Origin: Parahaliea mediterranea
GTDB taxonomy: Bacteria > Pseudomonadota > Gammaproteobacteria > Pseudomonadales > Halieaceae
Direction of reading: 5' to 3'
DNA: 64,000 nt
NCBI RefSeq assembly: GCF_003402235.1
Contig: NZ_QEWO01000001.1
Location: 868,001-932,000, forward strand
Every line of letters begins with the position of its first letter. Position 1 is the first letter of the stretch. The position numbers were made by a program, and so were the translations under genes. Below the pieces are notes generated by a model, which was not told where the DNA came from, made no database searches, and worked only from the letters and a program-made list of their open reading frames with translations. Below, piece after piece: positions 48,670-57,229 of the stretch.

Positions 48670-48693
48670 CACCGCCGGCATGCGCCGGCGGTG
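48670..48693 (-). terminator. Hairpin after ppc
   Basis: A perfect 10-bp stem, CACCGCCGGC (48670-48679) with GCCGGCGGTG (48684-48693), encloses a 4-base loop, 42 bases past the ppc stop. Only TTT follows on the minus strand, so termination may be partial. It separates the ED operon from the SYLF gene. Confidence 0.55.
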
Positions 48694-48734
48694 GTCAATC
48701 ATTGTGTGCATGGCACTGCCAGCGGTCAAGAAAG

Positions 48735-51404
48735 CTAGCCAGTGTTACGCATGCCGGCGGCAATGCCGGCAAAGGTCACCATGATGGCCTGTTCCAGCAG
48801 CGCTTCAGGTTCGGCACGCTGGCGCTGCAAAAGTTCCGCCTGCAGTACATTGAGCGGGTCGGTGTAAATGTTGCGCAGCTGGATGGACTGGCGAATCCAG
48901 GGGCTGTCCTCCAGCGGCGCATCCACCCCGTGCAGGGCCAGTACAGTGGCGTTATCGTGGGCCAGCTGGGTGCGCAGGTCTGCACCAATGCGCTGCAGTT
49001 CCCGGGGCACCAGGCAGTCGTCGTAGTGGGCCGACAGGCCAACGTCGGCCTTGGCGAACACCATTTCCAGCATCGACAGGCGGGTGGCGAAAAAAGGCCA
49101 GTTGGCCGCCATCTCCTCCAGCAGTGCCCGCTGGCCGCGGTCAATCGCCGCCTGCAGGGCTTTGCCCGCCCCCAGCCAGGCCGGCAGCATCAGTCGGTTC
49201 TGCGACCAGGAGAATATCCAGGGAATGGCGCGCAGGCTCTCGATGCCGCCGCCCTTGGCCCGCCGCGCCGGGCGCGAACCCAGCGGCAGGCCGGCCAGTT
49301 CCTGCTCTGGCGTGGCATAGCGAAAATACGGCACAAATTCCGGCTCGCCGCGCACCACGGCCCGGTAGGCCTCGCAGGAATCCGCCGACAGCGCCTCCAT
49401 GACCTCCCGCCATTCGGGCTTCGGCGCCGGCGGGGTGGACAGGTTGGCGCGGCAGATGGCGGTGGTGTAGGTGGCCAGGGTTTTTACCGCCAGCGAGGTC
49501 CAGCCCAGCTTGGCACGAATCATTTCGCCCTGCTCGGTGACCCGCAGGCCGTTTTCCAGCGAGCCCGGCGGCTGCGACAGCAAAGCCGCGTGGGCCGGCG
49601 CCCCGCCACGGCCAATGGTGCCGCCGCGGCCGTGAAACAGGGTCAGCTTGACGCCGTGTTCGTCGCACACCGCCAGCAATTCTTCCTGGGCCCGGTACTG
49701 GGCCCAGGAGGCCGCCAGCACGCCGGCGTCCTTGGCGGAATCCGAGTAGCCGATCATCACCATCAGCCGGCCGTCGATGTGGCCCCGATACCAGGCGTCA
49801 TCCAGCAGGCTGGCGATCACCTCCCGCGCCCGGGACAGGTCGTCCAGGGTTTCAAACAGCGGCGCCACCGGCAGGTCGAAGGGGCAGCCGGTTTCGCGCA
49901 GCAGCAGATGCACCGCCAGAATGTCCGAGGCCTGGCGCGCCATGGAAATCACGTAGGCGCCCAGGGCGTCCTCGGGCTGGCGCGCCACCACTTCGCAGGT
50001 GGCCAGCACTTCCGCGGCGTCCTCGGAGGGCTGCCAGCGGGCCGGGATCAGCGGCCGGCGGCTGGACAGCTCCTGCAGCAAAAAGGCGCAGCGGGCTTTT
50101 TCATCCCACTCGGCATAATCTCCCAGGCCAAGGTAGCTGGTGAGCTCCGACAGCACCTGGGTGTGGCGGGCGCTGTCCTGGCGGATGTCGTGACGCAGCA
50201 GATGAACCCCGAAGCAGCGCACCCGGCGCAGCAAATCCAGCAGGCCGGCATTGGCAATGGCCTGCATGCCGCAGTCGAGCATGGAGTCATAACAGGCTTT
50301 CAGCGGGGCCCACAGCACCGCTTCGTCCAGTGGTGCCAGATCGCCGCGCCCGCCATTGTCCAGCACCGCCTCGATGGCAGCGAGGTGGTCGCGCAAAGTA
50401 GCGCGCAGATCCCTAAGCACCGCGCGGTAGGGTTCGTGGGCGTCGCCAGAGAGCGCCCTGAGCGGTTCGTTGCAGTGGGTCATGGACAGCTCTTCCACCA
50501 GCTGCTCCACATCCTTGAGGTAGAGGTCGGTGGCCTGCCAGCGGCTCAGCCACATGACCTCGGCGGTCACCTCGTGGGTAACGTTGGGGTTGCCGTCGCG
50601 GTCGCCGCCAATCCAGGACACAAACGTGACCGGCGCCGCCTCCAGCGGCAGGCCCTGGCCGCAGGCTTCCTGCAGGGCGCTGTCCAGGCGGCGCAAAAAT
50701 TCCGGCACCGCCCGCCACAGGGAATCCTCCACCACAGCAAAGCCCCACTTGGCCTCGTCCACCGGGGTGGGGCGCTGCAGGCGAAAGTCGTCGCCGTACC
50801 AGATCTGGGCGATCAGCTCCCGCAGCCGCGTGTGCAGGCGCTGCTGCTCGCGCTCGGTGAGCCCGCCCAGTTCCAGTTGGGACAGGCAGCGGCCAATTTC
50901 CGTGTGCTTGTGGATGAGGGTGCGACGCATGATCTCGGTGGGGTGGGCGGTCAATACCAGCTCGATGCGCAGATTGTCGATGGTGTCGACAAGCTGCTCC
51001 CGGGAGATGCCCTCCTCCGTCAGCTCCGCCAGGGTGGCCGACAGGGCACGGGACGCTGAAAACAGCGGGTCCATCTGCCGCGACACCGTGTGGTGCTGGT
51101 CGGCAATGTTGGCCAGGTTCAGGAACTGGGAGAAGGCCCGCGCCACCGGCACCAGCTGGGCGTTGTCGAGATTGCGCAACACCGCCAGCAATTGCTCGCG
51201 CTCGACGCTGGAATCATCGCCGGAGGCCAGCCGCGCGGTTTTCGACAGGCCGCGAATTTTCTCGATCAGCGCCAGAAACTCGGGGCCCTCCGCATCGGCG
51301 ATGGTCTCCCCCAGCAGGCGCCCGAGAAAGCTGACGTTGCTGCGCAGGCCGCTGTAATCGGCCTGTCCTTCTTCGTTTTCCACTGCTGCTTCTACCGTTC
51401 CCAT
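48735..51404 (-). CDS. ppc: Phosphoenolpyruvate carboxylase
   Basis: Ppc carboxylates PEP to oxaloacetate, refilling the TCA cycle. The 889-residue length is standard. The catalytic His H154 lies in LVLTAHPTEIMRRT, the second conserved segment is LFHGRGGTIGRGGAPAHAAL, and LPAWLGAGKAL and the C-terminal MRNTG are also present. The ATG follows AAGGAA. It lies 13 bases after gap, making it the last gene of the eda-gapX-gap-ppc transcript. That is notable because ppc is usually separate; it ties anaplerosis to Entner-Doudoroff control. Confidence 0.98.
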   Translation of the reverse strand: MGTVEAAVENEEGQADYSGLRSNVSFLGRLLGETIADAEGPEFLALIEKIRGLSKTARLASGDDSSVEREQLLAVLRNLDNAQLVPVARAFSQFLNLANIADQHHTVSRQMDPLFSASRALSATLAELTEEGISREQLVDTIDNLRIELVLTAHPTEIMRRTLIHKHTEIGRCLSQLELGGLTEREQQRLHTRLRELIAQIWYGDDFRLQRPTPVDEAKWGFAVVEDSLWRAVPEFLRRLDSALQEACGQGLPLEAAPVTFVSWIGGDRDGNPNVTHEVTAEVMWLSRWQATDLYLKDVEQLVEELSMTHCNEPLRALSGDAHEPYRAVLRDLRATLRDHLAAIEAVLDNGGRGDLAPLDEAVLWAPLKACYDSMLDCGMQAIANAGLLDLLRRVRCFGVHLLRHDIRQDSARHTQVLSELTSYLGLGDYAEWDEKARCAFLLQELSSRRPLIPARWQPSEDAAEVLATCEVVARQPEDALGAYVISMARQASDILAVHLLLRETGCPFDLPVAPLFETLDDLSRAREVIASLLDDAWYRGHIDGRLMVMIGYSDSAKDAGVLAASWAQYRAQEELLAVCDEHGVKLTLFHGRGGTIGRGGAPAHAALLSQPPGSLENGLRVTEQGEMIRAKLGWTSLAVKTLATYTTAICRANLSTPPAPKPEWREVMEALSADSCEAYRAVVRGEPEFVPYFRYATPEQELAGLPLGSRPARRAKGGGIESLRAIPWIFSWSQNRLMLPAWLGAGKALQAAIDRGQRALLEEMAANWPFFATRLSMLEMVFAKADVGLSAHYDDCLVPRELQRIGADLRTQLAHDNATVLALHGVDAPLEDSPWIRQSIQLRNIYTDPLNVLQAELLQRQRAEPEALLEQAIMVTFAGIAAGMRNTG

Positions 51405-51417
51405 ACCCGGTTCCTTC

Positions 51418-52416
51418 TTACCAGCTACCTACCCGGGAGAGCAGGTCACATACGCGGCTGGAATAGCCCCATTCGTTGTCGTACCAGTTAAGCACCCGCA
51501 GGTAGCGATCGCCAGTCACGGCGCTGAACCCTGAATCGTAGATCGACGAGTGCGAGTTGCCGATGATATCGGAAGACACGATCGGTTGGTCGCTGAATTG
51601 TAAAATGCCATGCAGGCGCTCGGAGGCCGCCGCCTCGCGCACCACCTGGTGAACATCGTCCACGCGAATGGCCTTGCCCAGCTTGACGAACAGATCCACC
51701 ACCGAGCCGTCCGGCACTGGCACCCGGGCGGCAATGCCGTGCAGCTTGCCCTTGAGCTGTGGCAGCACTTCCCCCACCGCCTTGGCGGCGCCGGTGGAGG
51801 TTGGGATGATGTTCTCGGCGGCGGCCCGGCTGCGGCGCCAGTCGGAATGGGGCACATCGGCCAGGCGCTGGTCATTGGTGTAGGCGTGCACAGTGTTGAT
51901 CACGCCCTCTTCGATGCCAAAGGCATCGTTCAGCACCCGCGCCATGGGCGCCAGGCAGTTGGTGGTACAGCTGGCATTGGAAATAATGCGGTGATCGGCA
52001 CTCAGGCCGTCTTCGTTCACCCCCAGCACCACGGTGTAGTCCACCGGGTCCGCCGCGGGCACGGTGAGAATCACCCGCTTGGCGCCGGCCTCTAGGTGCT
52101 GCTTCAGTTGCTCGCGCTTGCGGAACACGCCGGTGGACTCCACCACCGCGTCAATGCCCATCTGCGCCCAGGGCAGGTCGGCGGGGTTGCGCTCGCTGAG
52201 CAGCTTGACGCGGCTCTTGGGAGTCACAAAGTGGCCGTCTTCAAGCTTGAGGCTTTTGCCGAAGGGGCCCATGACGGTGTCGTAGTTGAGCAGGTAGCGC
52301 AGAGCATCCGGGTCGAACAGGTCGTTGATGGCAACCACGTCCACCCCTTCCACGTTTTCCAGAATACGAAATACCGAGCGGCCGATGCGGCCAAACCCAT
52401 TGATGGCGACTTTCAT
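51418..52416 (-). CDS. gap: Glyceraldehyde-3-phosphate dehydrogenase (catalytic)
   Basis: This is the active GAPDH, 332 residues, which oxidises glyceraldehyde 3-phosphate to 1,3-bisphosphoglycerate. The NAD fold starts INGFGRIGRSVFR. The catalytic C150 lies in SNASCTTNCLAP and H177 in VHAYTNDQ. The phosphate-binding TGAAKAVGEVLPQLKGKL and AARVPVPDG are intact, as is the C-terminal WYDNEWGYSSRV. It begins one base after the stop of the Cys-less paralogue and is preceded by AGGAGG, so the two are translated in close coupling. Confidence 0.97.
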   Translation of the reverse strand: MKVAINGFGRIGRSVFRILENVEGVDVVAINDLFDPDALRYLLNYDTVMGPFGKSLKLEDGHFVTPKSRVKLLSERNPADLPWAQMGIDAVVESTGVFRKREQLKQHLEAGAKRVILTVPAADPVDYTVVLGVNEDGLSADHRIISNASCTTNCLAPMARVLNDAFGIEEGVINTVHAYTNDQRLADVPHSDWRRSRAAAENIIPTSTGAAKAVGEVLPQLKGKLHGIAARVPVPDGSVVDLFVKLGKAIRVDDVHQVVREAAASERLHGILQFSDQPIVSSDIIGNSHSSIYDSGFSAVTGDRYLRVLNWYDNEWGYSSRVCDLLSRVGSW

Positions 52417-53439
52417 TTACGCGGCCTCCTGCTTGCGGTCCAGTTCGGCGTAGAGGCGCACCACGTCCAGCAGACGGGCGGCGTGCCCCAGGTTTTCGTA
52501 CCAGCTCAGGCACTTGATGATGTGGTTGCCGGCTTTGATGGTGCCCCTGGCATCAAACAGCAGGGACAGGGCGCTGCCGATCACATCGGAGGACACAATC
52601 GGGTCTTCCGCCACCGCCACCACCCCCGGGTAGTCGCCGGCGGCATCGCGCACCGCCTGGGTGATGGCCTCTGGCGTTACCTTCGGGTCGCTGATCACCA
52701 GGTTCAAATCCAGCAGGCAGCCCTCGTGAATCGGCACATTCAGTGCGGCAGTGGTGATTTTGCCCGCCATGGCCGGCAGGATGTGGTCCAGCCACTGCCC
52801 CGCCTCGTGGCTGTTGGGAATGATGTTCTCGGCGGCCGAGCGGCTGCGGCGAAAATCCGAGCCGGCGTAATCCTGCAGGGCCTGGTCGGAGGTGTAAGCG
52901 TGCACGGTGGTCATGCTGCCGCATTCAATGTCAAAACGCTGCGACAGGATGTGCAGCAGCAGCGCCAGCGCGGTGGTGGTGGCGGAGCCGGCGGACACCA
53001 TGCGGTCACCGGCGGCAATGGTGTCACCATTGATGCCAGGCACCACAATGCGGTCGATGCCATCCAGCGGCAGGGTGCGCAGCAGCACCCGCGGCGCGCC
53101 GTTGCCCAGGTGGTCCTGCATTTCCGCTACGCTGCGGTATTTGCCGGTGGAATCGATCACGGCATCCACGCCGAACATATCCCAGGGCATTTCCGCCGGC
53201 TGGTCGATGCGCATCAGGCGCGAGCGAAAACGCGGGTTCACCAGAAAGTTACCCTGCAGGGTATGGCGCTCGGGCTCTGCCACCTCGGAGCACAGCAGGT
53301 AGTGCAGGATGTCGGCCTTGCCGATGTCGGCAATCGCCACCACTTCCACATCGTCGCTGCGCGATGCCAGGTCGTAAATCTGCCGGCCGGTCTGGCCAAA
53401 ACCCATGATGCCAACGCGAATGGGCGCAGGTTGTGCCAT
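52417..53439 (-). CDS. GAPDH-like protein lacking the catalytic cysteine (probable pseudoenzyme)
   Basis: From the ATG at 53439 (GGAG at 8 bases) it has 340 residues; another ATG two codons earlier is possible. The GAPDH fold is clear: GIMGFGQTGRQIYDLASRSD, a VHAYTSDQ with H180 and WYENLGHAARLLD. The catalytic C is replaced by Ala at 153 (GSATTT in place of SCTTNC), and the second Cys is lost as well. The TGAAKAV phosphate loop reads NSHEAGQW and the Arg of AARVPVP is Asn (LNVPIHEG). It should not carry out the normal phosphorylating reaction. It sits between eda and gap in the same operon. It may regulate, scaffold or bind a sugar phosphate. The frame is intact, so decay is not evident. Confidence 0.9.
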   Translation of the reverse strand: MAQPAPIRVGIMGFGQTGRQIYDLASRSDDVEVVAIADIGKADILHYLLCSEVAEPERHTLQGNFLVNPRFRSRLMRIDQPAEMPWDMFGVDAVIDSTGKYRSVAEMQDHLGNGAPRVLLRTLPLDGIDRIVVPGINGDTIAAGDRMVSAGSATTTALALLLHILSQRFDIECGSMTTVHAYTSDQALQDYAGSDFRRSRSAAENIIPNSHEAGQWLDHILPAMAGKITTAALNVPIHEGCLLDLNLVISDPKVTPEAITQAVRDAAGDYPGVVAVAEDPIVSSDVIGSALSLLFDARGTIKAGNHIIKCLSWYENLGHAARLLDVVRLYAELDRKQEAA

Positions 53440-53454
53440 TGTCATTTCTCCGTT

Positions 53455-54090
53455 TCAGTTGTTGTCCGTGGCCATGGCGCTTGCCGCCAGGGCCGCAATG
53501 CGATCCCACTGCCCCTCGGCCACCAGCGCTGGCGCCACCATCCACGAGCCGCCGCAGCAGATCACGTTGGGCAGGGCCAGGTAGTCGCGGAAGTTGTCAG
53601 GGTTCAGCCCCCCGGTGGGGCAAAAGCTCACCTGGGGGAAGGGGCCGCCGAGAGCCTTGAGCATGGGTATGCCGCCCAGCGCGGCGGCAGGGAACAGTTT
53701 GAACGTGTCCAGGCCGTAATCCAGGCCAAGCATGATGTCGGACGGCGAGGCCACGCCAGGCACCAGCCCCACCCCACTCTGGCGCGCCGCCTGCAGCAGG
53801 CCGCTGGTGAGCCCTGGGCTAACGGCAAAGTCCGCCCCGGCCGCCATGGCCCTGTCCAGCTCGGCACCGTTGGTGACCGTACCGGCGGCAATCAGCAGGC
53901 CCGGCACCTCTGCCTTTACCGCGGCAATGCCCTCCAGCGCCGCAGGCGTGCGCAGGGTCAGCTCCACCGCCGGCATGCCCGCCTCCAGCAGGGTGCGCGA
54001 CAGGGTCACGGTGCGCGCCACATCCTCCACGGTAATCACCGGCAAGACGCGGCAGGGCTTCAGGGTGGCTCTGATCTCGGATGGCTGCAT
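53455..54090 (-). CDS. eda: 2-dehydro-3-deoxy-6-phosphogluconate (KDPG) aldolase
   Basis: Eda splits KDPG into pyruvate and glyceraldehyde 3-phosphate, the last step of the Entner-Doudoroff pathway. The 211-residue protein keeps the catalytic E43 and R47 (VELTLRTP) and the Schiff-base lysine K131 (DTFKLFPAAALGG), with VSPGLTSGLLQAARQ and CPTGGLNPDNFRDYL also typical. It follows GAGGCGG and is first in the operon, with a HexR-type box 21-39 bases upstream. edd and zwf are not in the window. Confidence 0.97.
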   Translation of the reverse strand: MQPSEIRATLKPCRVLPVITVEDVARTVTLSRTLLEAGMPAVELTLRTPAALEGIAAVKAEVPGLLIAAGTVTNGAELDRAMAAGADFAVSPGLTSGLLQAARQSGVGLVPGVASPSDIMLGLDYGLDTFKLFPAAALGGIPMLKALGGPFPQVSFCPTGGLNPDNFRDYLALPNVICCGGSWMVAPALVAEGQWDRIAALAASAMATDNN

Positions 54091-54110
54091 GTCCGCCTCA
54101 ACCTCAAAAC

Positions 54111-54129
54111 GTTGTTTTATTACATTTTT
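54111..54129. promoter_or_regulatory. HexR-type operator at eda
   Basis: One copy of the 19-bp element GTTGTTTTATTACATTTTT lies 21-39 bases before the eda start. Its TTGT-N-ACA structure resembles the sites bound by HexR in Pseudomonas and Shewanella. It is identical to the copy at hexR. Confidence 0.7.
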
Positions 54130-54335
54130 GACACTCTAGGCCATCCCCGGGGAATTGGCAAGCTGCGCCACCCATTCAGGCAAGCCGACAAGCCCGGTAG
54201 TGCAGGAAGAAGTGCGGACAGAAAAATGTTATTGAACTCGCTGTTTTTATGCCTTTTCTGCACGACAGCCCCGGAAGCAACCCCACCCACCCCACAGAAT
54301 CCGAAAAATCTGCGAAAGAGGCTTGCACCTATATT

Positions 54336-54354
54336 GTTGTTTTATTACATTTTT
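54336..54354. promoter_or_regulatory. HexR-type operator at hexR
   Basis: The second identical copy lies 57-75 bases before hexR and covers a likely -10 element, which would allow self-repression. With the flanking T it reads TGT-N9-ACA, the HexR half-site spacing. Confidence 0.7.
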
Positions 54355-54410
54355 AAGAAAGACGAACCAAGCACCGCCGGAGCCGACACCATGCACAGGA
54401 AGCAACCACA

Positions 54411-55250
54411 GTGAGCCTGCTGGCGGAAATGCGCGACACGGAGGCCCGGCGCAGCAAGTCCGAGCGCAAGCTCATCGAGCATATCCTGCGCGCGCCAGAG
54501 GCGGTGCTGAACACCCCCATCGCCCGCCTGGCTGCTGCAGTGGGCGTGAGCGAGCCCACCGTCAACCGTTTTTGCCGCGCCATGGGCGCCCGGGGCTTTC
54601 CGGATTTCAAATTACAGCTGGCTGGCGAACTCGCCCGCGCCCGGCCCAGCATGACCCGCGACATCGAGCCGGGCGATTCCGGCAGCCACGTGGCGGCCAA
54701 AATTTTTGAAGCCACCGCCGCCAGCCTGGCCAGCGCCCACAACGCCCTGGACACCAGCGCCCTGGAACAGGCGGTGGACGCCCTGGATCGGGCCCGCTCC
54801 ATCGCCCTGTGCGGCCTTGGCGCCTCGGCCTCGGTGGCGCTGGACGCCCAGCACAAGCTGCTGCGCTTTCAGACGCCTGTGGTGGCGCACACCGACATCA
54901 TCAACCAGCGCATGCTCACCGCCAGCCTGCAGCCGGACGACTGCCTGCTGTGTATTTCCTACACCGGCCGCACCCGGGCCATTACCGAAATCGCCCAACT
55001 GGCACAAAACAGCGGCGCCACTGTGATCGGGCTCACCAGCCCGGGCTCGCCGCTGGCCAGGGCCTGCACCCTGGTGCTGGGCGTGGCCGGCGGTGAAGAC
55101 ACCGACCTCTACACCCCGATGACCTCCCGCATTGCCCAGTTGGTGATGATCGACGTGCTGGTGACTACCCTCGCCCTGCGCAAGGGCCAGGCCTTTGCCG
55201 ACCACCTGGACGCGGTAAAGCAAGCCGTGGCGGCCACCCGCTCGCGCTGA
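54411..55250 (+). CDS. hexR: HexR-type RpiR/SIS transcriptional regulator
   Basis: This 279-residue regulator starts with GTG after AGGAAG. The N-terminal RpiR helix-turn-helix contains PIARLAAAVGVSEPTVNRFC and RAMGARGFPDFKLQLAGEL. The C-terminal SIS domain (about 125-270) includes ALCGLGASASVALDAQHKLL and CISYTGRTRAITEIA, where sugar phosphates bind. HexR represses glucose-catabolic genes until KDPG releases it. Divergence from eda with matching operator copies supports the call. Other RpiR members look similar in sequence, but the target context favours HexR. Confidence 0.92.
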   Translation: MSLLAEMRDTEARRSKSERKLIEHILRAPEAVLNTPIARLAAAVGVSEPTVNRFCRAMGARGFPDFKLQLAGELARARPSMTRDIEPGDSGSHVAAKIFEATAASLASAHNALDTSALEQAVDALDRARSIALCGLGASASVALDAQHKLLRFQTPVVAHTDIINQRMLTASLQPDDCLLCISYTGRTRAITEIAQLAQNSGATVIGLTSPGSPLARACTLVLGVAGGEDTDLYTPMTSRIAQLVMIDVLVTTLALRKGQAFADHLDAVKQAVAATRSR

Positions 55251-55400
55251 GCGGGGCATCCCGCCCATCCTTTGGCGCTGGCTCACGGCCCTGTTTCAGC
55301 TAAACCCGGTTGCAGCAATACCCTTGTGTGATGGGCAATTCCTAGTACCCTTGGGCCACACCCGATTTCCACGATTTCAACAACAAGCGACGGCGGCACC

Positions 55401-56771
55401 ATGCGTACACTGATGACCGTAACCTCCCTGCTGATTTCCACTGCGCTGCTGCTGATCGGCCACGGCATGCAAATCACCCTGCTGCCGCTGCGCGGCTCGG
55501 TCATCGGCTTCTCGGAATTCCAGGTGGGTATGAGCGCCTCCGCCTACTTCCTTGGCTTTGTGGGCGGCGCGCTGGTTATTCCGCGCATCATTGCCAAGGT
55601 GGGCCACATCCGCAGTTTTGCGGTGCTGACCGCCATTTTCATCACCGCCCTGCTGGGGCTGGAAATGCTGGACAGCTGGGGCGCCTGGCTGGTGCTGCGC
55701 TTTGCCACCGGCGCCATGATCTGCGGCCTGTACACAGTGATCGAGAGCTGGCTCAACAACCAGGCCACGCCGGAATCCCGCGGCCAGGTGCTGGCCATCT
55801 ATACCTTCATCGTGCTGATGTCGATGGCCGCCGGCCAGGGCCTGATCAACGTTGGCCCGGTGAGTGAGGCCGCGCCCTTCATGCTGGCGGCGGTGTTCCT
55901 GGCCCTGGCCATTGTGCCGGTGGGCCTCACCAGCCGCCTGGCCCCGGCGCCGCTGGAATCCACCCGCATCCGCTTCAGCCTGCTGTACGAACGCTCGCCC
56001 TCGGCCTTTGCCGGGGCCATTGTGTCCGGGCTGGTGGTGGGTGGTTTCTGGTCGCTGGGGGCAGTGTTTGCCCAGCGCTACAGCGCGTCGCTGTCGGATG
56101 TCACCCTGTTCATCACTGTGACTATCGCCGGCGGCGCCCTGTTCCAGTACCCCATCGGCTGGCTGTCTGACCGTGTGGACCGGCGCCGGGTGATGCTGGC
56201 CCTGTGCTGCCTGGGGGCGGCCTCTGCCGCCGCGGTGGCCGCCAGCGTGGGCACCCCCTGGCACATGGGGGCGGTGTTTTTGTTCGGCGCCTTTACCATG
56301 CCCATGTACGCCATCTCCCTGGCGATGGCGGCGGACAATTCCAGCAGCAGCGAGTTTGTGGAAATCGGCACCTCGGTGCTGATGCTGAACGCCCTGTGCG
56401 CGGCGGCGGCCCCCCTGCTGCTGGGGCAGCTGATGACGGCCCTGAGCCCGGTTGCCCTGTTCTGGGCCTCGTCGGCACTGTGCGGCCTGTTCGCCCTGTA
56501 TGTCGGCTACCAGTGCACCCGTCGGCGCCCGGTGACCGTGGAAGAACAAACACCCTTCTCCGCCGCCGGCATGGAAGCGGCGCCAACGGCCTTCGACCTG
56601 GACCCGCGCGGGCTGGAGGATGAAGTGGGCGACTTGGTGCCGGAAGAGGCAGAGCCCGCGCCAGACGCTGCAGACGCGGGAACCGGCGAGGCCGGTGCCG
56701 AAAAGGCCGAATCGGAAGAGAAACCAGCGCCAGCGCCCATTCGCCTGGGGCCCGAGGACAGGGAGTTTTAG
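55401..56771 (+). CDS. MFS transporter with long acidic C-terminal tail (YcaD-like)
   Basis: This 456-residue protein has twelve predicted membrane helices. LLIGHGMQITLLPLRGSVIG and QVGMSASAYFLGFVGGALVI lie at the start. The loop-2-3 and loop-8-9 signatures are seen as GWLSDRVDRRRVMLAL, and RFATGAMICGLYTVIESWLN is also typical of YcaD-type members. A tail of about 75 residues after the last helix is rich in Glu, Ala and Pro (VPEEAEPAPDAADAGT) and is unusual for the family. The substrate is unknown. It follows hexR after 150 bases and is convergent with yaiI (7 bases apart). Confidence 0.88.
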   Translation: MRTLMTVTSLLISTALLLIGHGMQITLLPLRGSVIGFSEFQVGMSASAYFLGFVGGALVIPRIIAKVGHIRSFAVLTAIFITALLGLEMLDSWGAWLVLRFATGAMICGLYTVIESWLNNQATPESRGQVLAIYTFIVLMSMAAGQGLINVGPVSEAAPFMLAAVFLALAIVPVGLTSRLAPAPLESTRIRFSLLYERSPSAFAGAIVSGLVVGGFWSLGAVFAQRYSASLSDVTLFITVTIAGGALFQYPIGWLSDRVDRRRVMLALCCLGAASAAAVAASVGTPWHMGAVFLFGAFTMPMYAISLAMAADNSSSSEFVEIGTSVLMLNALCAAAAPLLLGQLMTALSPVALFWASSALCGLFALYVGYQCTRRRPVTVEEQTPFSAAGMEAAPTAFDLDPRGLEDEVGDLVPEEAEPAPDAADAGTGEAGAEKAESEEKPAPAPIRLGPEDREF

Positions 56772-56778
56772 GCGGGCT

Positions 56779-57225
56779 CTAGCGGGCCCGGGCCAGCATC
56801 TGGTCCAGGCGGTTGGCAAACAGCTGCCGGTCTGCCTGGCTGAGCGGCGCCGCGCCGCCGGTCTCGACGCCGCTGTCGCGCAATGTGGCCATGAAATCGC
56901 GCATGTTAAGGCGGGCGCGAATGTTGTCGGCGGTGTAACGCTCACCCCGGGGACTCAGGCCGCAGGCACCCTTCTCCACCACTTCCGCCGCCAGCGGGAT
57001 GTCGGCGGTAACCACCAGATCCCCCGCCTCGGCGCGCCCGACAATCAGGTTGTCTGCCACATCAAAGCCCCGCTCCACCTGCACAAAGCGGATGTTGGGG
57101 GCCTTGGGCACTTGCATGGCGTGGTTGGCCACCAGGGTCAGGCCAATGCCGGTGCGCTGGGCGGCGCGAAACAGAATCTCCTTGATTGCCACCGGACAGG
57201 CGTCCGCGTCCACCCAGATGTGCAC
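56779..57225 (-). CDS. yaiI: YaiI/YqxD family protein (DUF188)
   Basis: This 148-residue protein starts [20 protein letters not shown], the PIN-like DUF188 signature, with conserved acidic residues that suggest metal or nuclease chemistry. [20 protein letters not shown] and the C-terminal [17 protein letters not shown] are family segments. A biochemical role has not been established. It is preceded by the acyl-CoA ligase gene with 4 bases between, so the two may be co-transcribed. Confidence 0.9.
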   Translation of the reverse strand: MHIWVDADACPVAIKEILFRAAQRTGIGLTLVANHAMQVPKAPNIRFVQVERGFDVADNLIVGRAEAGDLVVTADIPLAAEVVEKGACGLSPRGERYTADNIRARLNMRDFMATLRDSGVETGGAAPLSQADRQLFANRLDQMLARAR

Positions 57226-57229
57226 TGCC

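Larger units (their letters stand above)
54091..54410. promoter_or_regulatory. Divergent eda/hexR control region with two identical HexR-type boxes
   Basis: This 320-base gap without a gene carries two identical 19-bp copies of GTTGTTTTATTACATTTTT, at 54111-54129 and 54336-54354, one near each start. The second sits in TGT-N9-ACA form, as expected of HexR sites. It overlaps a possible hexR promoter, TTGCAC at 54323-54328 and TACATT at 54346-54351 with a 17-base spacer. The middle part (about 54140-54320) shows no clear feature. Confidence 0.75.

Noticed and set aside
48579-51059. Long plus-strand frame opposite ppc
   Set aside because: Shadow of ppc; the minus strand has all PEP carboxylase motifs.
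52096-54414. Long plus-strand frame opposite gap, gapX and eda
   Set aside because: Runs across three real genes and the operator region; no domain is seen.
54391-54414. Seven-codon frame (MHRKQPQ) overlapping the hexR start as a possible leader peptide
   Set aside because: It contains the hexR ribosome site and has no regulatory features; chance occurrence is likely.
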